Below the pieces are notes generated by a model. That model did not search any database. It saw nothing but the letters and a program-made list of their open reading frames with translations, and was not told the DNA's origin. Below, piece by piece: positions 1-7,259 of a DNA stretch of 13,072 nt (the first letter of the stretch is position 1; every line of letters begins with the position of its first letter). The translations under genes and the position numbers were made by a program. The stretch is from Muribaculaceae bacterium. Lineage in GTDB: Bacteria > Bacteroidota > Bacteroidia > Bacteroidales > Muribaculaceae. Location of the stretch: assembly GCA_016292745.1 (NCBI GenBank), contig JAEDFO010000061.1, positions 1-13,072 on the forward strand. Direction: 5' to 3'.

Positions 1-23
1 AAGATTATCTAACTGAATATATC

Positions 24-1748
24 ATGAATATCACCAATCGTTTAAAATCGATGCTTGTAGTTGCCATATGTGCAATGTGTGGCTCTCTGGCTTGTGCTCA
101 AGAGTCGTATGTCGATATCTCCATCGACGGCGAGTTGGCTTGCCGTATAAATCAGAATTTCAACCGTCTTGAAACAACTAAATACCTGCCCGACAATGTT
201 TTTCTCACCGAAGAACAGTCAGGCTATTGGCCGGGCGATACTGAGGGCCGCACAATCCTCGGCTTGGTGTGCGACGCCCGCGCTTCGCACCGTTCGCCTA
301 AGTATCTTGCCGAAATCATTCGTCGCATACCGGCTCATCTGAACGCCAAAGGTTATTTCGGTACTATTTATCCCGGAAAGATGAACGAGCAGCAACTCTC
401 GGGCAATGGTTGGGTGTTGCGAGGCTTGTGTGAATACTATCAGTGGTGCGGCGACGATTCTGTGCTCCCGATTATTAAGAGTATTGCACATAACCTCTTT
501 GTTGCCGGACAGGGCGAGTACGCTAAATATCCCATCGACTATGCCGAGCGCAAAAAGATGCAAAGTGAAGGCGCCGAGTCGGGTAATATTGCCACTACCA
601 TTGGCAACTGGATGCTATCCACCGATATCGGTTGTGTGTTCATCGGCATGGAAGGCCTTATCCATGCCTATGATGTGGTGCCCGATGCCGAGATCAAAGC
701 CACAATCGACGAACTCATTGCCCGGTTCCTACAAATCGACGTAATTGCCATCAAGGCGCAGACTCACGCCACTCTGACTGCTTGCCGTGGCTTGATGCGT
801 TATGCCGAAATCACTGGCCAACAGTCTTTGGTGGCCGAGGCGGAGAAGCGTTGGATGCTGTATAAAAAGTATGGAATGACCGAGAACTATGCCAACTACA
901 ACTGGTTCATGCGCTACGACACTTGGACCGAGCCGTGTGCCATTGTCGATTCGTATATGCTGGCCATTCAGCTTTGGCTGGCTACAGGCAAGTCGGAGTA
1001 TCGCGACGATGCCGAGCTGATTTACTACAACGCTTTGTGCCATGCTCAGCGATATAACGGTGGCTTTGGCTGCGACAAATGTCCGGGCAATGCCATTGGT
1101 AGCCCATTGCTGGCTGTAAGTGCTGATGAAGCTCATTGGTGCTGCACAATGCGTGGTGGCGAGGGCCTTGGCGCGGCTGCCCGGTATGCCTACAGGCTCG
1201 ATATCAACGATTTATATGTGTCGTTCTTCCATTCTGGCTCCATATGCATTGTCGAAGACAATCGCCGTTTCGAAATGCGACAAACTGCCGATTATCCTTT
1301 CGGTAACAACATCCGGTTTGTGGTCGACGACAATTCGCGGGGCATCACTTCGCTCCGTTTGCCAATACCGCATTGGATGGCCGATGTGGCGATAAATGTC
1401 AATGGAAAGCCATTGGAGTGTACTGTTGAGAATGGTTTTGCCATTGTGGCACGCAAATTCCGCCGTGGCGATGTTGTAAGCCTCGATTTTTCGCTTCGCA
1501 CATATCTTGTTCCAACGCTCAATGCCCAGAACACCCAAATGGGGCAGAATCGCGCTTTCTATGGCCCGCTGATGCTCGGATGTGAGAATGCCTCGGATGT
1601 CAGAATACCATCGGCCGATGATATCACCTCGGCAGGATTCTTTACCTTTGGCGTTGCGGGTAGCAATGCTCGGCTAACACCGCTATATCACCTTATGGAC
1701 AGCAAGGTGTGGAGCGATGGAAACTACAGCAAGCAGATTCTGTTTTAA
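24..1748 (+). CDS. Secreted GH127/DUF1680-superfamily glycoside hydrolase (divergent beta-L-arabinofuranosidase-like)
   Basis: A 574-residue exported protein with a signal peptide at residues 1-25 (basic start, hydrophobic core, ending LACAQ). The body is an all-helical (alpha/alpha)6-type domain followed by a beta-rich C-terminal part, and the protein ends QILF, a typical ending for this superfamily. The zinc-thiolate site of GH127 (Glu, Cys, and a Cys-Cys pair whose first Cys is the nucleophile in Bifidobacterium HypBA1) is visible as Glu303-Pro-Cys305 and Cys373-Cys374. Glu287, 16 residues before Glu303, sits exactly where the HypBA1 acid/base lies, and His248 matches an active-site His. 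Another active-site His of the family appears to be Trp130 here. The protein is shorter than the GH127 paralogue at 2399-4282 and only distantly similar to it, so the exact family (GH127, GH146 or an unassigned branch) and substrate are uncertain. Removal of beta-linked L-arabinofuranose is the best guess. Only 23 bases precede the start, so its promoter and operon partners lie outside the window. Confidence 0.82.
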   Translation: MNITNRLKSMLVVAICAMCGSLACAQESYVDISIDGELACRINQNFNRLETTKYLPDNVFLTEEQSGYWPGDTEGRTILGLVCDARASHRSPKYLAEIIRRIPAHLNAKGYFGTIYPGKMNEQQLSGNGWVLRGLCEYYQWCGDDSVLPIIKSIAHNLFVAGQGEYAKYPIDYAERKKMQSEGAESGNIATTIGNWMLSTDIGCVFIGMEGLIHAYDVVPDAEIKATIDELIARFLQIDVIAIKAQTHATLTACRGLMRYAEITGQQSLVAEAEKRWMLYKKYGMTENYANYNWFMRYDTWTEPCAIVDSYMLAIQLWLATGKSEYRDDAELIYYNALCHAQRYNGGFGCDKCPGNAIGSPLLAVSADEAHWCCTMRGGEGLGAAARYAYRLDINDLYVSFFHSGSICIVEDNRRFEMRQTADYPFGNNIRFVVDDNSRGITSLRLPIPHWMADVAINVNGKPLECTVENGFAIVARKFRRGDVVSLDFSLRTYLVPTLNAQNTQMGQNRAFYGPLMLGCENASDVRIPSADDITSAGFFTFGVAGSNARLTPLYHLMDSKVWSDGNYSKQILF

Positions 1749-1767
1749 TAGTTAAGCCACAGGCGGA

Positions 1768-2046
1768 ACGCTGCCAGTCGGCTGTCGCTGCATAGGTGAT
1801 TTTATTCTCCGAATAGAAGTAGGCTATGTCCTCAACCTGAAGCGACCAGAAACGGGTGCCGTCCGAAATCATGAAACGGTTACGGTATTTCTTCCCATTG
1901 CTCATCAAGGTGTCCAGCAGATTGTTCAGGTAGTTCTCGTCAACCAACATCCCACGCTGGTGCATCCCCTCGTATTTGGCTATGGCATCGGACAGACGTT
2001 GCTCGTCAACCGGCTTGAGAATATAGTCGATGCTGTTAACGGTGAA
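1768..2046 (-). pseudogene. Decayed LytTR-family response regulator fragment
   Basis: On the minus strand an open stretch of about 93 codons encodes recognisable pieces of an AlgR/LytR-type regulator. It starts with the end of a receiver domain (FTVNSIDYILKPVDE, including the conserved Lys-Pro), then a linker, then the first half of a LytTR DNA-binding domain (RFMISDG, then VEDIAYFYSENKITY). Similarity stops after TADWQR near 1768, where a full LytTR domain would need about 60 more residues. Upstream of 2046 the receiver sequence, including the phospho-accepting Asp, is missing. The frame happens to stay open on both sides (Met at 1965 is only an internal codon), so the damage looks like deletion at both ends rather than point stops. 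Such regulators usually pair with a sensor kinase, and none is present. Identity as a LytTR relic is strong; calling it non-functional is an inference from the missing ends. Confidence 0.72.
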
Positions 2047-2048
2047 AT

Positions 2049-2147
2049 TCAGACCATAAATAATGTCAAACTTAAAGTAACAATGTCCTCTGCCATTGTC
2101 GTAATGCTGCTTATGGTTTGGTCTCGAAAGGCGGCATTCTGTAACAT
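2049..2147 (-). CDS. Possible 32-residue small ORF, doubtful
   Basis: A short minus-strand frame starts at an ATG at 2147 and ends with TGA at 2049, immediately beyond the LytTR relic and in a different frame from it. The product starts MLQNAAFRDQT and ends in a hydrophobic run (IVTLSLTLFMV). I do not recognise it, and no ribosome-binding or promoter signal supports translation. It could be a true small protein, a scrap of the damaged regulator region, or chance. Confidence 0.15.
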   Translation of the reverse strand: MLQNAAFRDQTISSITTMAEDIVTLSLTLFMV

Positions 2148-2163
2148 TCTGAAATCAATCAAT

Positions 2164-2398
2164 CCAATTCATCTTTCACTTGAATTACGGTTAGTTTAGA
2201 GAGTGTGATAACGCATATGTTATTTTTAAAAACGACCCCAATTTATGCATCATTCTTTAATCGCGTTTAATGATATTTGACCAACGCCCTTATTTGCTTG
2301 CTGAACCGCCTTTTCCGGCCGACGAAATATATGCATTGCGGGCAGCACCGGGGATTATTCCATCGATGCAGCCCGCGGTAGGGTGGCTGGTTCCAGCT
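2164..2398. other. Gene-free stretch, GC-rich towards 2399
   Basis: No gene can be supported between the relic region and the GH127 stop codon. The half nearest 2164 is AT-rich, as expected for intergenic DNA. The half nearest 2399 (about 2280-2398) is GC-rich, and the minus-strand frame that continues past the GH127 stop stays open for about 43 more codons. The conceptual peptide matches nothing I know. This part also contains the hairpin listed separately. It may be the remains of a lost gene or a structured 3' untranslated region. Confidence 0.4.
2338..2376. repeat. Strong inverted repeat (hairpin) 22 bases downstream of the GH127 stop
   Basis: The arms GCGGGC (2338-2343) and GCCCGC (2371-2376) are perfectly complementary. 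The stem continues inward past an A-A mismatch with GCA/TGC, giving about nine base pairs around a 19-base loop. It lies just downstream of the minus-strand GH127 gene, where a terminator or 3' stabilising hairpin is expected. However, neither strand has a U-tract directly after the stem, so it is not a classic intrinsic terminator. Confidence 0.5.
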
Positions 2399-4282
2399 TT
2401 ATTTTTCAGTGCCGGTGTAGTCAATCCACACCTTCATTTTCCCGGCTTCGCGGTTGTCCCATGCGTAGTAGGGGATGAGGGTGGCCTCCTGTCCTTCGGC
2501 TGTGCTGGCTTTTATTATGGTCATATCGTCGATGCTCACCTTGGCTGTCTCGATGCTGAACTGGGTGGCGTCGGCTACTGTGACGTCGTTGTATGTAGCC
2601 TTGTTGTCTACTTCTTCCATACAGTACACCAGCGGACCGCGCTGTATGGCTCGTTTACCTTCGTCGGCTTTCACTCGTGGGTCGGCGGCAACCATCTCTA
2701 CCGGCATATCCATGTCAATGCTCACCTTTTCGCCTGGCTTGACACCATTGATAACGGCGTAGCCCTTGTCGACCTCTGGTGTCACTGCTTTGTCGCCAAC
2801 GCTGATGGCGTAGCTCTTGCACCAGCCTGGTATGCGTACTTTAAGCGCTTTGTTCAGTGGCTTCGGCGAGTCAACCACGATTTCGGCATGTCCGTTCCAT
2901 GGATATTCGGTGGCAATGCTGATGGTGGCTTCCTCTCCGTCGACGTCAATCTTGGCGTTGCTGCCGATGAACAGGTTCACCCACAGCGCATCGGCCGATT
3001 GCGCATATATGTAGTTGCCAATCGATGGAAGGAAACGGCTCACTTGGCTGGGGCAGCATGCGCAGCCATACCATGCCTGACGGTGGTGGTTGCCATCCGA
3101 TTCGAGCGGGTTGACGTAGAAGAAGCGGTCGCCGCTGAGCGATACGCCGGCCAAGGCGCCGTTATACATCGAGCGTTCAAGTACATCGATGTATTTTGAG
3201 TCGCCGGTCATCAGATACATACGCTGGTTCCAGTATACCATGCCTATCGATGCACACGTCTCGCAGTATGCCTCTTTGTTCGGTAGGTCATAGTCTTCGG
3301 TGAAGCCTTCGTTGTGGGCCGATGAGCCGATGCCGCCGGTGACATACATGTTGCGCAGCACCACGTCGTCCCAAAGTCGGTTGAGCGCATTCACATATGA
3401 GGTGTCGTTGCGTAGCACTGCCACATCGGCCATGCCGCAATACAGATACATCGAGCGGACGGCGTGCCCCGAGATGCTGCTGAGCTGGCTCACTGGTATC
3501 GAATCCTGATAGTACCTCTTGTTCCAATAGGCCTTGCCGTCAACACTGCCGTGTCCCACACCCTGGCCGTGTCCGTGTCCGCGTTCTTCAAGAAGCCAGT
3601 AGGCAAAGTCGCTGTATTTCTGTTCACCTGTAACGGCGGCCAGCTTTACCAGCGCAAGTTCTATCTCTTCGTGGCCGGGAACCCAGTGGCGCTTGTCGGG
3701 GCCAAAGGTGTTCATCATATGGTCGGCCATTTTGATGGCAACGTCAAGAAATTGGCGCTTGCCTGTGGCCTTGTAGTAGGCCACGGCGGCTTCGGTCATG
3801 TGGCCGGCGCAATACATTTCGTGCTTGTCCATGTCGCCCCAACGCTTGTCCAGTCCGGTAAGGGTATAGAATGTGTTGATATAGCCGTCAGGCTGCTGGG
3901 CTGCGGCAAATTTGGCTATCCATTCGTCGGCTTTCTGCTCGAGTTCGGCATTGGGCTGGTTGATAAGGCTGTAGGCTATCCCTTCCATTGCTTTGTATAC
4001 GTCGGAATCGTCGAAGAATATGCCGGAGTGCTCGCCTTCGTGCTTGGCTGCATTCTCAAAGTTGCGGATACGTCCGGTTTGGTTCTCAATCTGGTCGATG
4101 CACACATCGAGCGTGGTGGTGGCATGGCGCTCAAGGCGTGGCTGCCAGAATGAATCGGTAATCTGCACATGTGAGAAGTCGATTTGGTCGATTGGCTTTA
4201 GCGACTTGTCGGCATTGTCCGATTGGGTGCAACTGCAAAGCATCATGGCCGATGCCGATAAGGTTAACAGGATTTTTTTCAT
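2399..4282 (-). CDS. GH127 beta-L-arabinofuranosidase, lipoprotein
   Basis: A 627-residue member of the DUF1680/GH127 family, whose characterised members release beta-linked L-arabinofuranose by a retaining mechanism with a zinc-bound cysteine nucleophile. Visible catalytic signature: Glu325 as the likely acid/base, Glu341-Thr-Cys343, and Cys409-Cys410-Pro, with Cys409 the likely nucleophile. These match Glu322, Glu338, Cys340, Cys417 and Cys418 of HypBA1 as I recall them. His161 (YCAGH) and His272 (SGHAVR) fit the active-site histidines. Residues about 35-430 form the (alpha/alpha)6 barrel, and the rest is beta-sandwich. The N-terminus has a lipobox (LCSC, lipidated Cys18) followed by acidic residues (SDNAD), which suggests an outer-membrane and possibly surface location. 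It follows the GHL10 gene by 64 bases and has its own promoter at 4327-4357. The start MKKILLTLSA gives a proper lipoprotein signal. Substrate detail is inferred from the family. Confidence 0.93.
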   Translation of the reverse strand: MKKILLTLSASAMMLCSCTQSDNADKSLKPIDQIDFSHVQITDSFWQPRLERHATTTLDVCIDQIENQTGRIRNFENAAKHEGEHSGIFFDDSDVYKAMEGIAYSLINQPNAELEQKADEWIAKFAAAQQPDGYINTFYTLTGLDKRWGDMDKHEMYCAGHMTEAAVAYYKATGKRQFLDVAIKMADHMMNTFGPDKRHWVPGHEEIELALVKLAAVTGEQKYSDFAYWLLEERGHGHGQGVGHGSVDGKAYWNKRYYQDSIPVSQLSSISGHAVRSMYLYCGMADVAVLRNDTSYVNALNRLWDDVVLRNMYVTGGIGSSAHNEGFTEDYDLPNKEAYCETCASIGMVYWNQRMYLMTGDSKYIDVLERSMYNGALAGVSLSGDRFFYVNPLESDGNHHRQAWYGCACCPSQVSRFLPSIGNYIYAQSADALWVNLFIGSNAKIDVDGEEATISIATEYPWNGHAEIVVDSPKPLNKALKVRIPGWCKSYAISVGDKAVTPEVDKGYAVINGVKPGEKVSIDMDMPVEMVAADPRVKADEGKRAIQRGPLVYCMEEVDNKATYNDVTVADATQFSIETAKVSIDDMTIIKASTAEGQEATLIPYYAWDNREAGKMKVWIDYTGTEK

Positions 4283-4326
4283 TTGCTTGTATTTATTTGG
4301 TTATCGTTGTTCCAGGTATTATGCCA

Positions 4327-4357
4327 CAAAGTTAAGCAATTATTTGTCACAAGTCAA
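4327..4357 (-). promoter_or_regulatory. Bacteroidetes-type promoter for the GH127 gene
   Basis: On the minus strand a -7 element TAACTTTG (4334-4327) matches TAnnTTTG and is preceded, 20 bases upstream, by the -33 core TTG (4357-4355). Spacing and both boxes fit the Bacteroides sigma-ABfr consensus. The -33 box lies inside the last codons of the upstream GHL10 gene, so the GH127 gene can be transcribed alone as well as by read-through. The -7 box is 44 bases before the GH127 start codon. Confidence 0.65.
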
Positions 4358-5846
4358 CCGTTATCGACTCTCCTTTGCGGCTTTCGTTGTTGGCGCGGTC
4401 GAGGGCGGTCACGGTGTAGGTGAAAGTTCCGTGCTGATTGTCGGGTATGCGGTACTCTGTGCCGTACGTCACGGCTACTATTGCCGATGCATCGCCGATG
4501 TCGGCTTTCGTGCCTTTGGCAAAGCGATACACCACAAATGCTTTCTGCTCCTGCATCTTGTCGGAGGTGCTCCGCCGTTTCCACTTCAATTGGCGGTGCC
4601 CGTCTGATTTGGCAAGCTTCAGGCTTTTCACCTCCTCGGGTGCAATGCTGTCAATCCATGGGTACGAGGGCACCAAGGCCATGGTGCGCTGTTGGTGCTG
4701 TGCCAGAGAGTCGGCAATGCCTTTGTAGTTGTTCACAATCTCGTAGCCCGGCCACCAGCAGTTGCCCTGAACATTCTGCAGCGAGCGCGACAGCCTGATT
4801 TTGTGGTCGAGCTGGGTGGGATTCCCGGTAGGGGCGGTGTCGGCCTTGTCCATGGTGGTCTTTATCGATTGCCCGAAGTACATGTGCCGTCCGTTGGCAT
4901 TGGCGTTCCACCAAGCGGCCAGCACTTGTGTCGATGCTGCTTTGTGCTCAAGTTCCCAGTACAGCTGTGGCATCATATAGTCCACCCAGCCGTTCTTGGT
5001 CCACAGCAGAACATCGGCATACAGCGCATCGTAGTTCTGGAGTCCGTTAGTGTCGGAACCTCGTGGGTCGCTCGATTTGTTGCGCCATATGCCGAACGGG
5101 CTGATGCCAAGCCTCACCCACGGCTTGGCTTCGGTTATTGTGCGATGCAATTCCTCTATCAGGCGGTTCACATTCTCACGGCGCCAGTCGCCTATATCCT
5201 TCTTTTTCCCGTATCGTTTATACGATTTGCTGTCGGGAAATGCCTTTTTCCCCGATGGATAGGGGTAGAAATAATCGTCCATGTGGATGGCATCGACATC
5301 GTAGCGTGTCACTATGTCCTTCACCACCTTGCATATGAATTTGCGGTTCTCGGGGATGCCGGGGTCGAAGTATATCTTGCCGTCATACGTCACAAACCGC
5401 TCCGGATGCTTGCTGTAGATGTGGCTGCGCGGAAACTTGTCGGTCTTCGAAGTGCTTGCCCGGTAGGGGTTGAGCCAGGCATGAAGTTCCATGCCGCGAG
5501 CATGCGACTCGGCGATTATAAATTCCAGCGGGTCCCATTCGGGATTGGGGGCCTTGCCTGACGTGCCGCTCAGAAACTGGCTCCAGGGCTCCAGGGCCGA
5601 CTTATAGAACGCGTCGGCCTGTGGACGCACCTGAAAAATGATGGCATTTATTCCCGCCATCTTCAGGCTGTCGAGCACATTGCGCAGATAGGCCTGGTTC
5701 TCGGCTGTCGTTTGTCGGGCATACTGCCCTTGGAAGACCGTGTGGAGCCATGCCCCGCGAAACTCCCGCTTTGGTGCCTGGCTCATCGCAACGAATATGT
5801 TGGTCATTAATACAACCGATATTATTGTCAGAACTGTTCTTTTCAT
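4347..5846 (-). CDS. Secreted GHL10/DUF187 family glycosidase (YngK/DigH-like) with C-terminal FnIII-like domain
   Basis: A 499-residue protein with a signal peptide (about residues 1-22). Residues 26-390 form the TIM-barrel domain of the glycosyl-hydrolase-like 10 (DUF187) family. Its motifs occur in order: REFRGAWLHTV (27-37), FQVRPQADAFY (71-81), ELHAWLNPYR (120-129), DAIHMDDYFYPY (185-196), LGISPFGIWRN (246-256) and DYMMPQLYW (289-297). The acidic cluster near Asp185-Asp191 is the probable catalytic region. Residues about 395-499 look like a fibronectin type III-like beta-sandwich. E. coli DigH (YddW), from the same family, cleaves peptidoglycan glycan strands lacking stem peptides, so a cell-wall role is possible. 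Bacteroidetes members also occur in polysaccharide loci, and the downstream GH127 gene supports a role in external glycan breakdown. The family call is firm; the substrate is open. Confidence 0.88.
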   Translation of the reverse strand: MKRTVLTIISVVLMTNIFVAMSQAPKREFRGAWLHTVFQGQYARQTTAENQAYLRNVLDSLKMAGINAIIFQVRPQADAFYKSALEPWSQFLSGTSGKAPNPEWDPLEFIIAESHARGMELHAWLNPYRASTSKTDKFPRSHIYSKHPERFVTYDGKIYFDPGIPENRKFICKVVKDIVTRYDVDAIHMDDYFYPYPSGKKAFPDSKSYKRYGKKKDIGDWRRENVNRLIEELHRTITEAKPWVRLGISPFGIWRNKSSDPRGSDTNGLQNYDALYADVLLWTKNGWVDYMMPQLYWELEHKAASTQVLAAWWNANANGRHMYFGQSIKTTMDKADTAPTGNPTQLDHKIRLSRSLQNVQGNCWWPGYEIVNNYKGIADSLAQHQQRTMALVPSYPWIDSIAPEEVKSLKLAKSDGHRQLKWKRRSTSDKMQEQKAFVVYRFAKGTKADIGDASAIVAVTYGTEYRIPDNQHGTFTYTVTALDRANNESRKGESITVDL

Positions 5847-5863
5847 TTTTTTCCTATTTTTTG

Positions 5864-5871
5864 CAAATATA
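5864..5871 (-). promoter_or_regulatory. Probable -7 promoter element for the GHL10 gene
   Basis: TATATTTG on the minus strand (5871-5864) fits TAnnTTTG and lies 17 bases before the start codon at 5846. No clear TTG lies 19-21 bases upstream, so only the -7 half is convincing, and the leader would be very short. Confidence 0.4.
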
Positions 5872-5874
5872 GCA

Positions 5875-5903
5875 TTTATTCCCGCAGAAAATGATTAACT
5901 TTA
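5875..5903 (+). promoter_or_regulatory. Weak candidate promoter for the DUF1080-oxidoreductase operon
   Basis: In the 97-base divergent region, TAACTTTA (5896-5903) is one base from the TAnnTTTG consensus, and a TTTA at 5875-5878 sits at about the -33 distance. It lies 40 bases before the operon's first start codon. It overlaps the region used by the opposite gene, so the two units could share control. The match is imperfect. Confidence 0.3.
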
Positions 5904-5943
5904 CGGAATTAAGCGAACAATAACCAAATAACCTTATAACGAC

Positions 5944-7239
5944 ATGAACATTTCCTTTAAGCATTGTGCTTTCTCTTTGGCTGTATCGCTGCTGTTTTTC
6001 CCTGTTTTGAATGCAGCGAAGCCTAATGTCCTCTCTAAATCTGAAATTGCCGACGGATGGAAACTCCTCTTCGACGGTAAGACTCTCAATGGTTGGCGCG
6101 ATTTCAACGGCTCGGCTCTTACTCAGCCTTGGCACGTCGTCGATGGTTGCATCCAAGCTAACGGCGACGGAAGCGACCTGTCCGGTTACATCGTCACCGA
6201 CCGACAGTACGATAACTTTATCCTCGACTGGGAGTGGAAACTCGCCTATGGCGGCAACTCCGGCATGATTTACCACGTGGTAGAGGACCCATATTTCAAG
6301 GTCCCTTATGTTACCGGTCCGGAATATCAGCTTATCGACAACGATGGCTGGGAGAAAGTGTATGCCCCCAGCAAACTCGAGCCTTGGCAGCGCCTCGGTG
6401 TCGACTATGCCATGCATTTGCCCAATCCCGACTCATTGTTTGTTAAGCCTCAAGGAAAATGGAACCGCTCTCGAATCGTTTTCGACAACGGGCATGTGGA
6501 GCATTGGCTAAACGGCCACAAAATACTCGAATTCGAGGCTTGGACCGACGACTGGTTTGCTCGTAAGGCAAGCGGTAAGTGGGAGATGGCTCCCGAATAT
6601 GGTCTCGCTCAACGTGGTGTTATCTGCCTTCAGGATCATGGCTCGCCGGCTTCGTTCCGAAACATCAAAATCAAGGAGTTGCCTCACCGCCAACGCGGCT
6701 CCAGCTCGCTGTTCAATGGAAAGGACCTCTCCGGATGGGAGGCCTACGGTACCGAGAAATGGTATGTCGATGCCGAGGGAAATCTGGTGTGCGAAAGTGG
6801 CCCCGACAAGCAGTATGGATACCTCGCTACTCGCAAATACTATAACGATTTCGACCTCACTCTCGAATTCAAGCAACTTGCCAACGGCAATTCGGGCGTG
6901 TTCTTCCGCTCTTTCGTCGAGCCGCCGGTGAAGGTGCATGGCTGGCAGTGTGAAGTGGCTCCCAAAGGGAACGACACTGCCGGTATCTACGAATCTTATG
7001 GCCGTGGTTGGCTCGTGCAGATTCCCGACGAGAAAGAAAACATCATCCGCGAAGGCGAGTGGAACACTCTCCGCCTGCGTGTCGTTGGCGACCGTGTCCA
7101 GACGTGGCTCAACGGCCAGCCAATGGTCGACATCACCGATGCCAAGATTGGCGCCGCTCAAGGTCGAATAGCTCTGCAGATTCACGACGGCGGTGGCATT
7201 AAGGTGCAATGGCGCAACATACGTATCACTGAACTCTAA
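5944..7239 (+). CDS. Secreted protein with two tandem DUF1080 (3-keto-glycoside lyase/hydrolase-like) domains
   Basis: A 431-residue exported protein (signal peptide about 1-24, ending VLNA) with two DUF1080 domains, each a LamG/concanavalin-like beta-sandwich. Domain 1 spans about 35-246: LLFDGKTLNGW, then GNSGMIYHV, then GPEYQLIDN, then FRNIKIKEL. Domain 2 spans about 253-431: SLFNGKDLSGW, then GNSGVFFRS, then GWQCEVAPK, then WRNIRITEL. Known DUF1080 proteins act on 3-keto-sugars, as 3-keto-disaccharide hydrolases or as lyases in the oxidative glycan-breakdown route described in Bacteroides thetaiotaomicron. The gene leads a plus-strand operon, with the oxidoreductase starting 20 bases after its stop, so the pair probably acts on the same glycoside. 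The two domains differ in length and in the residues around the putative active site (Glu127/Gln129/Asp132 versus Gln335/Glu337), so they may differ in activity or one may only bind. Family call firm; exact reaction inferred. Confidence 0.88.
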   Translation: MNISFKHCAFSLAVSLLFFPVLNAAKPNVLSKSEIADGWKLLFDGKTLNGWRDFNGSALTQPWHVVDGCIQANGDGSDLSGYIVTDRQYDNFILDWEWKLAYGGNSGMIYHVVEDPYFKVPYVTGPEYQLIDNDGWEKVYAPSKLEPWQRLGVDYAMHLPNPDSLFVKPQGKWNRSRIVFDNGHVEHWLNGHKILEFEAWTDDWFARKASGKWEMAPEYGLAQRGVICLQDHGSPASFRNIKIKELPHRQRGSSSLFNGKDLSGWEAYGTEKWYVDAEGNLVCESGPDKQYGYLATRKYYNDFDLTLEFKQLANGNSGVFFRSFVEPPVKVHGWQCEVAPKGNDTAGIYESYGRGWLVQIPDEKENIIREGEWNTLRLRVVGDRVQTWLNGQPMVDITDAKIGAAQGRIALQIHDGGGIKVQWRNIRITEL

Positions 7240-7259
7240 TCAAAATTCGCATTTATATT

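Noticed and set aside
1960..2199. 79-codon plus-strand frame in the intergenic region
   Set aside because: It runs opposite the recognisable LytTR relic and has no family resemblance or start signal.
2208..2223. Imperfect palindrome ATAACGCATATGTTAT as an operator
   Set aside because: Two central positions do not pair, the region is AT-rich, and no intact gene starts next to it, so chance is the simpler explanation.
2270..3199. 309-codon open frame on the plus strand
   Set aside because: It lies almost entirely antisense to the GH127 gene, whose product has clear family motifs. The long frame is a by-product of GC-rich codon use, and the conceptual protein shows no coherent domain.
4692..5561. 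289-codon plus-strand frame opposite the GHL10 gene
   Set aside because: Antisense shadow; the minus-strand gene has six ordered family motifs.
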